Source: Smittia aterrima
Taxonomy: Eukaryota; Arthropoda; Insecta; Diptera; Chironomidae
Assembly (NCBI GenBank): GCA_033063855.1
Contig: CP093830.1
Location: 21,452,854 to 21,516,853 of the forward strand
Direction of reading: 5' to 3'
Length of the DNA stretch: 64,000 nt
Of the stretch, positions 55,101 to 64,000 are shown in pieces; positions within the stretch are counted from its first letter, which is position 1; each line of letters opens with the position of its first letter. The position numbers and the translations under genes were made by a program. Below the pieces are notes generated by a model. It made no database searches and was not told where the DNA came from. It worked only from the letters and a program-made list of their open reading frames with translations.

Positions 55101-58100
55101 GGAAATCGGCTCGTTTTTTGTTTATCAAGTTCAAACCAACGAGTTGATGAATATATTTGAACCAGATGATCCGAGAATATTGATTTGCGAGTCATCTTTA
55201 ATAAAGATTGACAGATTTCAAGTTTTGTCTTCTTTCTCCTCAACTCACTCGCTCATTCCGTTTAATTGAGATCGAGAGGAGATGGGACGGACGAAGCTTA
55301 AAATGGAAAGTGATCAGCAAAACGAATCAAATTCACGTAATCAATAAATTGGTGTTAATTGAAAATGTGACGCTGCTGCTGTTTTTATTTGTCGACCGAC
55401 GGTGAAATAAATTTTTGAGTGAACTTGAAATAATTTCTCTTGATTTGTTATTGAAAGAGTTTTTGGAAAATTATTTTAGAAGAGATTGATGATCATCACA
55501 AAAATTTGTTTTAAATATTTTAAGCAAAAATATTTTTTAATAAAAATATTTAAAAAAATATTTTTCTTTCAAAACTTTTTTAAATATTTTTTCTTCTTCT
55601 TAAACTGCACAAATCAAATTCCATTTCATATCCAGAGATTTTCATTTTCATCAAAAACCAGTTTTTCTTTTCATTCTAAACGATCTCTCAAAATGAAAGC
55701 GCGAAGATCCGATTGCAAGAAGTTGCCAAAAATTTCTGAGCATGTGAGAGCAGAAATATTTTCGAACTTTCATGTTGGTGTCGATGTTTTCAATGCTCAA
55801 TGTTGATGTCGAAAGGGAGTCGATGTTATGCACGCATTCGAAAATCGAGCGAAACAATAAAACACATCAACACAAGCGGGCGAAGAAGTGAAAAAGAAAT
55901 CATCGTTGCCATGGTGATAGACAATCCACAAACATCCACAGAAAAGCGAGAGAATATTTCATCTCGTTCATGCACCTTGCTTTCATCGAAGCTCCGCTTA
56001 GTCGCTTCTAACGAAACTCCCGCGACGACTCTTCGCGTGTGCGTCAAACGAAATCACATTACATCGCGCTATCTCTTTCACCGCCAGCCAGCTAAATGGT
56101 TTGTTTTCATTATTATTCTTTTACTTTTTCCCTTTTTCCCGCAACGAAAGCGAGCGGGCCTTCAGCTTTTATAGCCAAAACAGCTGCTTTTCCGATTCTA
56201 CTTTTATTTTTTTGTATTTTCGAAAGGCTCTCAATGAAAATTTCCTTTGAAGCTTCTTTCTAAAGTGATACATCATCGAATCCTTTCTTGAATTGAGAAA
56301 GATGCTTCTCTCGAATTGCACAGCGTGAAGTTTTCCTTCTGACATTTTCCTATTTTCCTATTTTCCTGCCACAGCAGTTTTGAAACTCTTTCGGATTTTA
56401 AAGCTTTTCTTTCTCTTCTTTAAACATTTCACGATCGATATCCCTTTCTTTCTGCTGCTCCATCCATAACAAACATAGCGCAGAGAACGAGAGAATGCTG
56501 CAATGACAAGGAGAAAATTTTCCTGCAAGCTCACGATGAGTTGACGGAAAAAAAGCAGAAAAGCGAATGTCTATGAAATTTCCTCCCGCCTGTTCGATAT
56601 TTTTTTTTGCCTCCTCTACAACAGAAAAGTTCTGTGAAGGAAATTGGATGGGTCAGTCTCATAGACGTTTCTAGCATCGGCGAGAATTAGAAATTCGATT
56701 AAAAAGCGGATATTTGCGCTCGCTGTGCTTCATTTCCATCTCCGTTCAAGAGTCTCGAGCTCTCGCTTTTTCAATTTGATCAACAACAACAACATTAACA
56801 ACTGCAGCACCAGCAGCAAAGCCTTGGCGCGTTTCTCCGAGGATAAGAGCGAAGAAAAAAAAAGCTATTATTTTAATGGAAAATATTGGAGGAAAATTGT
56901 TTTCATGTTTATCGTAATGCAGAAGAAGCGAATTTCTTTCCTTTTCGGAGAACGAGGCTTCCATTCTTCATTTTTTTTCTTGCTTCTTCTTCCCAAATTG
57001 CTTTTCATTATAATTTCTCCATTTTTTTCTTGCTTTTCTTTGCGAATGGGTTTTAATTTCTTCGCTTGCTCGCTCGCTCTTGCCATGAGCGAGGAGGAAT
57101 TTATGTGCGCAGTGAAAGGGAAGAAAGCTTCATTTTGATTACGAGGAGAGGCTTGGGTCGAGTGGAATGTCGGAAAGTTGAAATTGAAGATTCCTCGCAT
57201 AAACGAAACGTTTTTCATGCAATTTTCTGCGGGGCTCGCTTCATGAGTTATTAAAGTTATTTAATGGAGGGAAGTTTATCTCGAAGGAAAAAAAGGCGAA
57301 CCGAACTCATTGCTGTCAATTATCGATAAGAGAAAAGCTGAAATTGCTGATGAACAGTCTCAGCCGAAAAAAAAGAAGTTAAATTATGGAAATTAATAAT
57401 TATCGATTTTTCTCTGATCAAACTTGGAAGCTGTCGGGATAATTAAAGCAAAATAATCGATCAGCTCGAATAATTGCTCAACGCCGTCTTCACTCAATTA
57501 GGAAACAACAGTCGGGGCATGCTCATGCCAATTTATTTACTCGCGGACTTGCGATGGAGAGTTGTTTATGCGTAGATGAATGTTGTGTCTCAAAATGGAG
57601 TTTATTCGCCTTTTCAACGACGACGCTGCTGACAACACGGAGGCAATCAATCATGACGAGAAATACCGTCTTCGTTTGTTGCGGGATCTGCTGCTCTTGT
57701 TTAAACAAAAGTGTCATGAGTTTTAATGACGATGATAAGGACAAAAATGTCTCTCCCGCGGAACAAGAGGAAGAGGAAACTTGCGAAGAATTGCTAGTAC
57801 AACGATAAATAATATTCGTTCGTTAAGATATTGATTATCTCTCTTCTTCGTCGTCCCCGGGAATTTACTTTACAATTCGACTTCATGCACATCACTACCC
57901 GAAGACAGAGCTCATTACACGGGATTTGTCAGTTTGTTTCTTTTCTTTCTCGCTTGCTCTGCCTCAAGACTCAATCATTTTTCATTTTGTAATGTTTATC
58001 CTACTCGCGCGATTCGATAGCGAAGCGATTTCTACGTTGAAAGAGGTCAGTAACGCAGTAATGACTTTCGATACATTGCTAACGAGTTAAAGTGGCTAAT

Positions 58101-58278
58101 GATCAAAGTCTACGCCTTGTTTCGTAATCGCTGATCAATTAGTTTAATGAAGAAAAAAAAAATTCGCTCTTACACTCACCGGGACTACCTAGGAAGACTT
58201 GAGAATAAAGGACTCTCCTCGATGCTTCTTGCGCTCGAGCATCAGGAGGTGATGACCAATCTCTTCTACACCAGCGAC
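27973..58278 (-). CDS. hth: homothorax (MEIS-type TALE homeodomain transcription factor), 3' half: five joined exons
   Basis: The coding parts, in transcript order, are 58278-58180, 45238-45090, 39796-39720, 30558-30500 and 28124-27973. All junctions are GT/AG and the phases match: Gly split G|GT, then a phase-0 boundary, then Trp split TG|G, then Val split G|TG. The joined product is about 178 residues: an insect hth linker, an acidic stretch, the complete TALE homeodomain and the insect hth tail. From family knowledge, Homothorax is a nuclear factor that binds TGACAG-type sites, partners Extradenticle and Hox proteins, and brings Extradenticle into the nucleus through its N-terminal HM domain. 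Those N-terminal exons are absent here and should lie beyond 64000. The homeodomain exon boundaries match my recollection of MEIS genes. Identity is very secure; the precise species and isoform set are not. Confidence 0.95.
28125..30499 (-). other. hth: Last hth intron (2.4 kb)
   Basis: Bounded by donor GCAG|gtaaatat at 30499 and acceptor ttattttccag at 28125. The part from 28682 onward is duplicated at 1-1818. The remaining 28125-28681 is single copy in this window. No coding signal is seen. The short open frames on both strands around 28160-28471 have no recognisable features. Confidence 0.88.
30500..30558 (-). CDS. hth: homothorax exon: homeodomain recognition helix (FINARRR...QSNRA)
   Basis: This is a 59-bp exon with acceptor catttcag|G and donor GCAG|gtaaatat. 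It encodes FINARRRIVQPMIDQSNRA, preceded by the last base of Trp48 and followed by the first base of Val. It carries the DNA-contacting residues: Ile50, characteristic of TALE proteins, the invariant Asn51, and Arg53-Arg55. IVQPMIDQSNRA is the invariant MEIS/Homothorax segment just past helix 3. This copy lies in the correct order between the 39.7 kb and 28.1 kb exons, so I take it as the functional one. An identical copy with identical splice sites lies at 1819-1877. Confidence 0.95.
30559..39719 (-). other. hth: hth intron between helix 2 and recognition-helix exons (9.2 kb)
   Basis: This intron interrupts the codon for homeodomain Trp48 (TG|G). All but its first 1.2 kb in transcript order (39719-38499) is duplicated in copy A. 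It holds microsatellites and a small cluster of TGACAG, CACGTG and TTACGTCAC matches at 38126-38199. No exon is recognised inside it. Confidence 0.9.
32303..32320. repeat. (AGC)6 microsatellite, copy B
   Basis: Six uninterrupted AGC units, the partner of 3615-3632, within the helix 2 to helix 3 intron. Confidence 0.95.
39720..39796 (-). CDS. hth: homothorax exon: TALE loop, helix 2 and start of helix 3
   Basis: This is a 77-bp exon. The acceptor is tcattacag|CAT, preceded by a ctaatc branch-point-like sequence, and the donor is AATTG|gtaagtg. It encodes HPYPSEDQKKQLAQDTGL followed by TILQVNN and the first two bases of Trp. The PYP tripeptide is the three-residue loop extension that defines TALE homeodomains. 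SEDQKKQLAQDTG forms helix 2, and TILQVNN opens helix 3. The split Trp is homeodomain position 48 and is completed by the first base of the next exon. Only one copy exists in the window: the duplicated block at the left ends at a point equivalent to 38498, about 1.2 kb short of this exon. Confidence 0.96.
39797..45089 (-). other. hth: hth intron between helix 1 and helix 2 exons (5.3 kb)
   Basis: A phase-0 intron immediately before the TALE HPYP loop. The acceptor side has a ctaatc branch-point-like element followed by attacag. Single copy in the window. No coding signal is recognised. It contains a CGT run at 41746-41760 and a GA run near 40518. Confidence 0.9.
41746..41760. repeat. (CGT)5 microsatellite
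   Basis: Five CGT units in the 5.3 kb hth intron. Similar CGT runs recur elsewhere, for example 49521-49534. Confidence 0.9.
45090..45238 (-). CDS. hth: homothorax exon: acidic linker, homeodomain N-terminal arm and helix 1
   Basis: This is a 149-bp exon, acceptor tttcacag|GT and donor ACG|gtgagtatc, encoding 49 full codons. It opens with DASNASVGSGEGTGEEDDD, the Ser/Gly-rich and acidic block found in insect Homothorax. A basic arm GKKNQKKRG follows, then helix 1 of the TALE homeodomain, IFPKVATNILRAWLFQHLT. The exon ends exactly on the codon before HPYP, a phase-0 boundary, so the three-residue TALE loop starts in the next exon. Conservation with known Homothorax is almost complete from GKKNQ onward; the DTNG just before it is the only variable patch. 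The basic arm contacts the DNA minor groove and probably doubles as nuclear-localisation sequence (family knowledge). Confidence 0.95.
45239..58179 (-). other. hth: Large hth intron upstream of the homeodomain exons (12.9 kb)
   Basis: A phase-1 intron between the GSPG exon and the GDASNAS exon. It separates the non-homeodomain part from the homeodomain exons, so an alternative terminal exon for a homeodomain-less isoform would be expected here. I found no convincing candidate. It holds a long A/T-only tract (48370-48436), CGT repeats and several open frames of 110-138 codons (49944-50360, 56725-57138) that look compositionally random. Confidence 0.85.
48370..48436. repeat. 67-bp A/T-only tract with TATAT-type repeats
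   Basis: A tract containing a single G (48402), made of irregular TATAT and ATTAT repeats with partial internal self-complementarity, ending in an A run. It lies inside the 12.9 kb intron. It is best viewed as an AT microsatellite. Confidence 0.85.
58180..58278 (-). CDS. hth: homothorax exon: linker before the homeodomain (WCRRDWSSPPDAR...VFLGSPG)
   Basis: This is a 99-bp exon with acceptor tttgcag|GT and donor CCCG|gtgagtgt. It encodes 32 full codons plus split codons at both ends, reading RWCRRDWSSPPDAR followed by AQEASRRVLYSQVFLGSPG. The segment matches the insect homothorax linker between the HM domain and the homeodomain; Drosophila, as I recall it, has WCRREWSSPADAR and VFLGSPG at these places. 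It begins in phase 1, so the preceding exon outside the window must end with one base of a codon, probably G for Gly. If the following intron were retained, translation would run about 13 codons and stop, giving a protein without a homeodomain. No catalytic role is expected; the linker is probably flexible. Confidence 0.9.
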
Positions 58279-61200
58279 CTGCAAATTAAGAAAACATCGT
58301 TCATAAGTTTTGGCTTTTGAATTGCGTTCATTTCTTTGTCATTTCAAGACTCATAATAATGGAATTTGTTTTTATTACTTTTAAGTCCCGCCAGAGCAAG
58401 AAGAAGAGAAAAAAAAAGCAATTTCAGACTTTAATTTGAAACTTTTTTTCTGCTCCGCTTTTCCATCACATTTCGGGCAAATATAATAATGTCATTCAAG
58501 CCAAATATGCTATTTGCAATAAAAATTCATAAAAAATGTAATATCTTCAATTATCTTCCTATTTCGACGTTGCCCTCTCTTTCTCTTCTCTCCCCCGCGC
58601 GTGAACATTTCTTTTTTTTCTTCTCTTCGCTTAATTCAAGTGAATATTGTGTAACATCATCCCTTGTAATGACACTGGCGTTGTTCAGTTTCTTTTTTAT
58701 GTTGATCGGGGTGTGTTCGCTAATTTGAGTTTGACCACAAAAAGATGAAATAAAAACTTTTCGGATGACGGAACTTTTAATCTCCCCTCGACTGATTTTT
58801 CCTCGCATTACTTTTATGATTAGTATGAGGGAGGTTCGTTGTTCGCCTTTTTAGGACGAGAACAGTTCCATTGTTTAGCTGTTAAGTTTAAGTACACAAT
58901 TCTCGCCACCCATAAACCGCAATTACAATATCTCTCTCACTCGCGGAGAAGGAGAAAGCGGAACAATTTTCTTGAACGTTATGAATTTTTCATTTTATTT
59001 TTGATATTGCAGCGAATCATCATTAAGCGAAAATTGAAATGATTTTCGCGCCGAGTGAAAGTTCTGTTCTTACATGAAGATTAATAAATAATTGATTCTC
59101 AGGAGCAGGCAAACAAAACAAGCATTTCATGATCCAACGATGATGATAATCCATTTCGTGTAACTTTAATTTCAAATGTCTTATAAATGATTTCAGAGTC
59201 TCTTTAAAGGAATTTTCTTTTCTGCTTCTCATTCGCTTCTTCGACCGATGGCAAAATACTCTTCAAAGCCTCGGCATTATTATTTTTCTTTTTTTCGTTC
59301 TTTTGTTAAACGATATCTTATGATAAAGTGGGAGGGATAAGACTTTAACTGCCATGTCCAATAAAATCATTCATTTCTTTCGTTTCTCTCTCTCGCTCGC
59401 TTTTTTTTTATCGACAAAGAATTCTTTCCTTTCGCTAGAGTTCACATTTCGCTTTTACCAAGTAATCTTTTGTCTTTTATCAGCTGAACGGTTGTTACGG
59501 GGGTCCCTGCCTGCTTTGGACGGAGAGGGAAAAGCGAAGAAATTTCCTTTTGATTTTTCAATATTTCATGTCATTGAAGAGTGAGAGAGAGAAAGGAAAG
59601 AACAAAAGACGAGAAAATGTTTTCAATCATTTAGCCAAACCAACCAACTCCCCAAACCGTTCGACACATATCACTTTTCCCCGGAAAAAGCAAATAAATT
59701 CGAGAAATCGAGATTAACCTATTTTCAAATGAAATCCAATATCTTTCGAATGAAGCAAGAGAACGACATGTTTTTAAATTGTTTTCAGTTGTCCCTCAAA
59801 ACAAAAAAAATCGATGATTTTAAATCATCACTTCACTCGATTCGCTCACATAACAAAACGCAAAAATAGTTTTTGCATGATTTAAGTTTCGAGCGACAAT
59901 AAAATTTATTAGACGTGGCACATTTATTTGTAAGCGAATGTAGGAAAAATAGCGAAACCGAGACTCGTCATTCAACAGAAGTACATGACACATTTGATTT
60001 ATTAGTCACGTGTCTCAGTCGAAGACAGCAAACATCGATGGCTTTGAATTGTTTTGAAGCGGAAACTAATTATTCGATGATTTGCTTGTCGCGATTTGAC
60101 CGATTGATCTGCATTTCCAATCTTGAATGAGCTCTTCGAGAAGTCCACGAGACACGGAAATGTTGTTGTTCTATCTTTAAATATTTTCCTTCCATGCTCG
60201 ATTGTAAACAAAATAAATTACCATTCATTTATCAATGGAGGCGCAGAGGAGAGAAAAAGCTCGAAATGAAAAGTTTATCTTTGCTCATGTTGAAGTTTTA
60301 TTCATTTTTATGCTGTTTCATGTTGAGGGAGGAGAACGGGGAGACCCAAAATAAATTCTGCTGCTTCATGAATGTGTGTTATGGCTCGGAGAATATCGAT
60401 TTTCCCTTCTCCGGGAGTAACAAAAAAAGTGTGTGCTTAGTTTGCTTATGTCAGCGGAGTGTGAATAGAACTTTTCATTAAAAATATTTTTCGATTTGAA
60501 TAAATAAATATTTGAATTCATATTCGACTTCTCTATCAGTCGCCCTTGCATTCGCCTGAGCGTGTCAACCTGACATCAAAAGAAAATGCAGAGAGATATG
60601 GAATTCTTAATGAAAAACTGTCTCCGCTTTCTACACAATACAACAAAGTAACGGTTGAAGGTGGAAAGAGCTTTCAACTTTATGCTTTTAGATTTTTCCT
60701 TCCTTCCGTGCATGAAGTGAGTGAGAGAGAGAGCTTTGAAGCCTTAATTATTTTTCTTCGTTCCTTGTCGCGTTTTGCTGATAACATTTCAAGTAAAGTT
60801 TCCTTTCGAAACTTAAAGAAAATGCAAAAAGTTGAGTTTTGCAACGAAGAGGGCGAAAAATGCTGCTTCAGTTGTTTTCCTCCTTTTTTCCTATCCACTC
60901 GCTTACGACGAGAGAGAGAGTGCGAGAGAGAGGAAAAAGAATATTTAGGATTGTTACCAAGGAGACACATCAATACGGGTGTTTTCGCGCATGTCTTATG
61001 TTGAATGACTGCTGTACATCATACACGGACGGAGAAAGGAAGCAGCACAGCAAAAATCTATTGACTGCAGACACATTCTCCGTATGTTTTAAAGCTTTTT
61101 CCCTCCGCCCGAATCTCTCTCGTTAGCTCCGGAATGGAAAATCATGAATATCTGATGCTTATTGAAGATGAATTTTAATTAAATTTCAAGAACAATGCAT

Positions 61201-61279
61201 TGCAGACATCTCTGCATGAGTGAAGCGAATCCTCGAGGCCAAAAGCAGGGAAATTGATTTAATTTACGACGACTTTCTT

Positions 61280-61296
61280 CATCATCATCATCATCA
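61280..61296. repeat. (CAT)5 microsatellite
   Basis: Five CAT units plus CA in the partial intron near the right end of the window. In one frame it would read as a His run, but no exon is supported. Confidence 0.9.
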
Positions 61297-62705
61297 GCCA
61301 CAGAGCCAAACGAAAAGCCATTTTGTGTGCATTTATGGAAAATTTTCAATTTCCTATCTTTCATTATCCTTTTCCTGTTTCATTGCCATCGCCTCGTCAT
61401 CATCATCGTTCAGTCCGACTCGAAGCGAAAATAAAAACTTTTTCTTTCCTCCCAATCTCATTTGATTATGATTTATGAAAATTCGATTCTGTTCGATTCG
61501 AAAGAAAAGTCGACTCATCGTTTGGCATCGACAAGGAAAGAGGAAAAATCAATTTCAACCCTCAACTCGATGAGGAGCTTAAAGAAAATGAAAATTTGCT
61601 CTAATTTCCCCGAAAAAGAAAAACTAAAAATCAATTCTTTAAATCCACGAAAAGAGGAAGATCTCACTTTTCTCCTGGCGGCTAAAGCTTTACGATGTCA
61701 TAAACACACGTAGACGGTTTTACCATTTGCGAGGGAAGTTGATGGGAAAACTTAAAGTGTAAAAATTAATAATAAAAATCTTTATCAGCGACGGCAACAC
61801 CCTCGCTCTCTCTCGTCTCTCTCTTCGTCGCTCGTCTTTAATCCATAAAAACCAAAGAAACTAGGTTGGCATTAAAGTCTGAAGGCCTTCTCCTCGATCG
61901 AGATACCAAGGAAGCGACGAATATATTAAACTCAACCCCAATTTATCATTAAATAAAATTATTGACGATAATCATAAAAGGGAATGTGCAATTTTATGTC
62001 GCTGAGAGTCGTTAACCTTGACAATCGGCCATTTTATTCAGTCGTAAAACAAATAATAAAAAAGAAGCAAAGCGAGGGTGGATGGATTTTCGGTGGAAGA
62101 GAATTTTCATCTTCACAAATACAACTGGACGAGAAAATGTTCTGTGTGAGTTGGTTGGAAAATCACTTTTTTGTGAGTGTTGAGCGAACGTTAGCCACCC
62201 GAGAACGGAGAGCAACACATTCGAGGAGAAATTTGTAATGGGAACCATAAAATCATCAGGAACATTTTTCTTTCCCTCCTCACTCCTCTCTCTCTCTCGT
62301 TGCCCATTTAAAACTGTAAAATATCACTAAATTTTGTTGTTCGCCTGTTGCGCTCTTTAAAAATTATCATTTTCAAATAAATTAACCGAGAACTTCTCTT
62401 TTTTAGCAACGATGAAAAATGTAGAGCACAAAGTGCAAGAGGAAAGGATCGATAGTAAGGCTTTTGCTGATGATGATGATTCGTTTTTGCTGCCTCTCGA
62501 CGGCATGGGGTTGTGAAAAATGAGAAAAGTCTTTATTGTTTCGGCTGTCGGGGGAAAAAGAGCGAAGAAGGAGAAAGATGATGACGGCGAGACGAGTTTT
62601 ACAGCTTCAAACATAAAACCGTAGAATTTATTGTTTCATTGATTTTGATTTTCATCTCCGAGGAAGAAGCGGAAGGAAAAGTTTTCCTGGTCTCAAAAGA
62701 CGAGA

Positions 62706-62720
62706 AAGAGAGAGAGAGAG
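62706..62720. repeat. GA microsatellite
   Basis: An uninterrupted AG tract of about 15 bases in the partial upstream intron. GA tracts can be bound by GAGA-type factors in insects, but nothing here shows such a role. Confidence 0.8.
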
Positions 62721-64000
62721 TAAAGTGAATGAGTGAGTCGCTGTCACGAGGACAAATGCGCTGGTAAATCAAATGAAAAATTAGTTACATGAAAAATCCA
62801 TCTCGAGACTGTTAAAGCTCAAATTTCTCTCGTGGGGTGGTCGATGGGAGTTTAAGGGAGGCAAGGGCATAATGGCAGTTTCAATTCAATGCATGATAAA
62901 GAAGCTAACGAGTTTTTCTCGCTTTTTCTCCATCTTCACCCGACCAAGCATGTCCTCGAGGCTTTTCTCGAGCGTGAAGCATTTAAGGAATTTTCTCCTT
63001 TCTCATATTCACACAAGGAAGGAAGGAAAAAAAAGTTTGACGCTATAAAGAGGAATAAAAGAAATGTATATTTCACTCCATTTTCTGAGTGGAATGGGAG
63101 TCGAGAAGTAGTTTTATATGATTGGTTTCTACATAGCGCAAACTCTCAGCATCATCGAATCCAGAATTTCTAGGATCATTTCTTTTCTTTCATCATAGAG
63201 AGACGAAGAAGAAGAAGTGAAAAGCTTTTTTTTTCTTTCTTCTTCTCTTGTTGTTGCTACCGCTTTCCCATTCACTATGCGGATGTTTTATTCCGTTTTG
63301 AGGTTTGAAATTAAATTCCCCATGTGGAGAAAGAGAGGACTCAAATGGAAGCACTTAAAGTCTTCGCTCGAATGAATGTTTGAGCATCAAGCAAGGAAAT
63401 GTGCTTTAAGATTGATTGATTGTCGAGAATTAAAGCACATGGTCGATGTTTTCTTCTCCTCTCTCTCTCGCCCTTCAAAGCCCCGACGCTTCAGCATCAT
63501 GTGAATCTCATTACTTACAAGGCAACAATGGAGACGCTCGCTTTTCCAATCTCGAGACTCGAGGTTCTCCCTTTAGAAAAGAGAAGTTTCAAATTAAGGG
63601 AAAACTCTCGATGCCGAACCCTTTAACACAGCAATAAATACTCTGTAAAATGTGTCGTTATTATTTAAAAATTACATTGAAGCTCTTTCTCCATTTCCTT
63701 TTAATATCCTTTCCGTCTACGGAATTGAAAAAAAGGGTTTAGTTATGCAAAAGGAGGAAAAGGCAAAAGATACATAAAGACGCCTTTAAACGATTTTTTT
63801 TTCTAATTTTATGATAACAATCTCCATTCGAAAGTTCACCAACACCCACGCAACAGAGAAAGGTTCTCTCGTTCCTATTTAAATAACTATTTGAGCGGAA
63901 AAGTCTAACTGGAGGGCGAGAGACCTTAATTTCTGTGTAATGCTCGACGAGCATATCTCGAGCAAGTATCTAGAAACATTAAGCTATAATTTTAGTATCA

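Larger units (their letters stand above)
58279..64000 (-). other. hth: hth intron, partial (upstream exon beyond the window)
   Basis: Sequence upstream of the acceptor at 58279, running to the window edge. No exon matching the HM (Exd-interaction) domain or the N-terminal half of Homothorax is seen, so the intron is at least 5.7 kb. The longest open frame in the window (152 codons, 60546-61004, plus strand) lies here but is low in information, with runs of Ser, Arg, Glu and Phe, and shows no family resemblance. Confidence 0.75.

Noticed and set aside
56725..57138. 137-codon plus-strand open frame with Phe/Leu-rich stretches that might suggest membrane segments
   Set aside because: The hydrophobic runs come from poly-T and CTT tracts in the DNA. 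There is no plausible start context or family match.
60546..61004. Longest open frame in the window (152 codons, plus strand)
   Set aside because: It is rich in Ser, Arg, Glu and Phe, has no domain or signal resemblance, lies inside an hth intron, and is within the range expected by chance for 64 kb of DNA.
1..64000. CRISPR arrays, operons or prokaryotic mobile elements
   Set aside because: There are no regularly spaced repeats or dense coding. The long introns and spliced hth exons show a eukaryotic genome.

Overview
The window is eukaryotic nuclear DNA, about two thirds A+T, almost entirely non-coding, with one recognisable gene. Five short exons on the minus strand have GT/AG boundaries and matching phases. 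They read through as the C-terminal half of homothorax (hth), the arthropod MEIS-family TALE homeodomain transcription factor. Insect-type blocks (WCRR.WSSP..AR, VFLGSPGDASNAS, GSGEGTGEEDDD, a terminal PPAEYY..HL) point to an insect or a close arthropod relative. I cannot name the species.

Layout of the gene, 5' to 3' on the minus strand (right to left): 64000-58279 is the downstream part of an intron whose upstream exon lies outside the window. Next come exon 58278-58180, a 12.9 kb intron, exon 45238-45090 (homeodomain N-arm and helix 1), a 5.3 kb intron, exon 39796-39720 (TALE loop, helix 2, start of helix 3), a 9.2 kb intron, exon 30558-30500 (recognition helix), a 2.4 kb intron, and the last coding exon 28124-27973 with the stop. 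A very T/A-rich stretch from about 24.6 to 27.97 kb is probably the 3' UTR. From 9901 to about 24.6 kb is 3' flank with no recognised gene. The exons for the N-terminal HM (Exd-interaction) domain are not in the window.

The most striking structure is a near-identical direct duplication. Positions 1-9800 repeat 28682-38498 in the same orientation, differing only by scattered SNPs and small indels, mostly in homopolymers and microsatellites. Copy A ends exactly at a run of 100 Ns (9801-9900), and its left end may continue beyond the window. It carries a second, identical recognition-helix exon (1819-1877), lying beyond the gene's own stop codon. The simplest reading is an unpurged alternative-haplotype contig placed beside the primary contig. 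A real recent tandem duplication is the alternative.

Other things recorded: a 26-nt perfect palindrome just after the stop codon, a homeobox-site-like motif shared between an hth intron and the 3' flank, a small cluster of TGACAG/CACGTG/CRE-like sites, an indel at a palindrome between the two copies, and several simple repeats. The many short open frames look like chance. Several are broken or resized between the two copies, as expected for non-coding DNA. I found no prokaryotic, viral, CRISPR or transposase signal.
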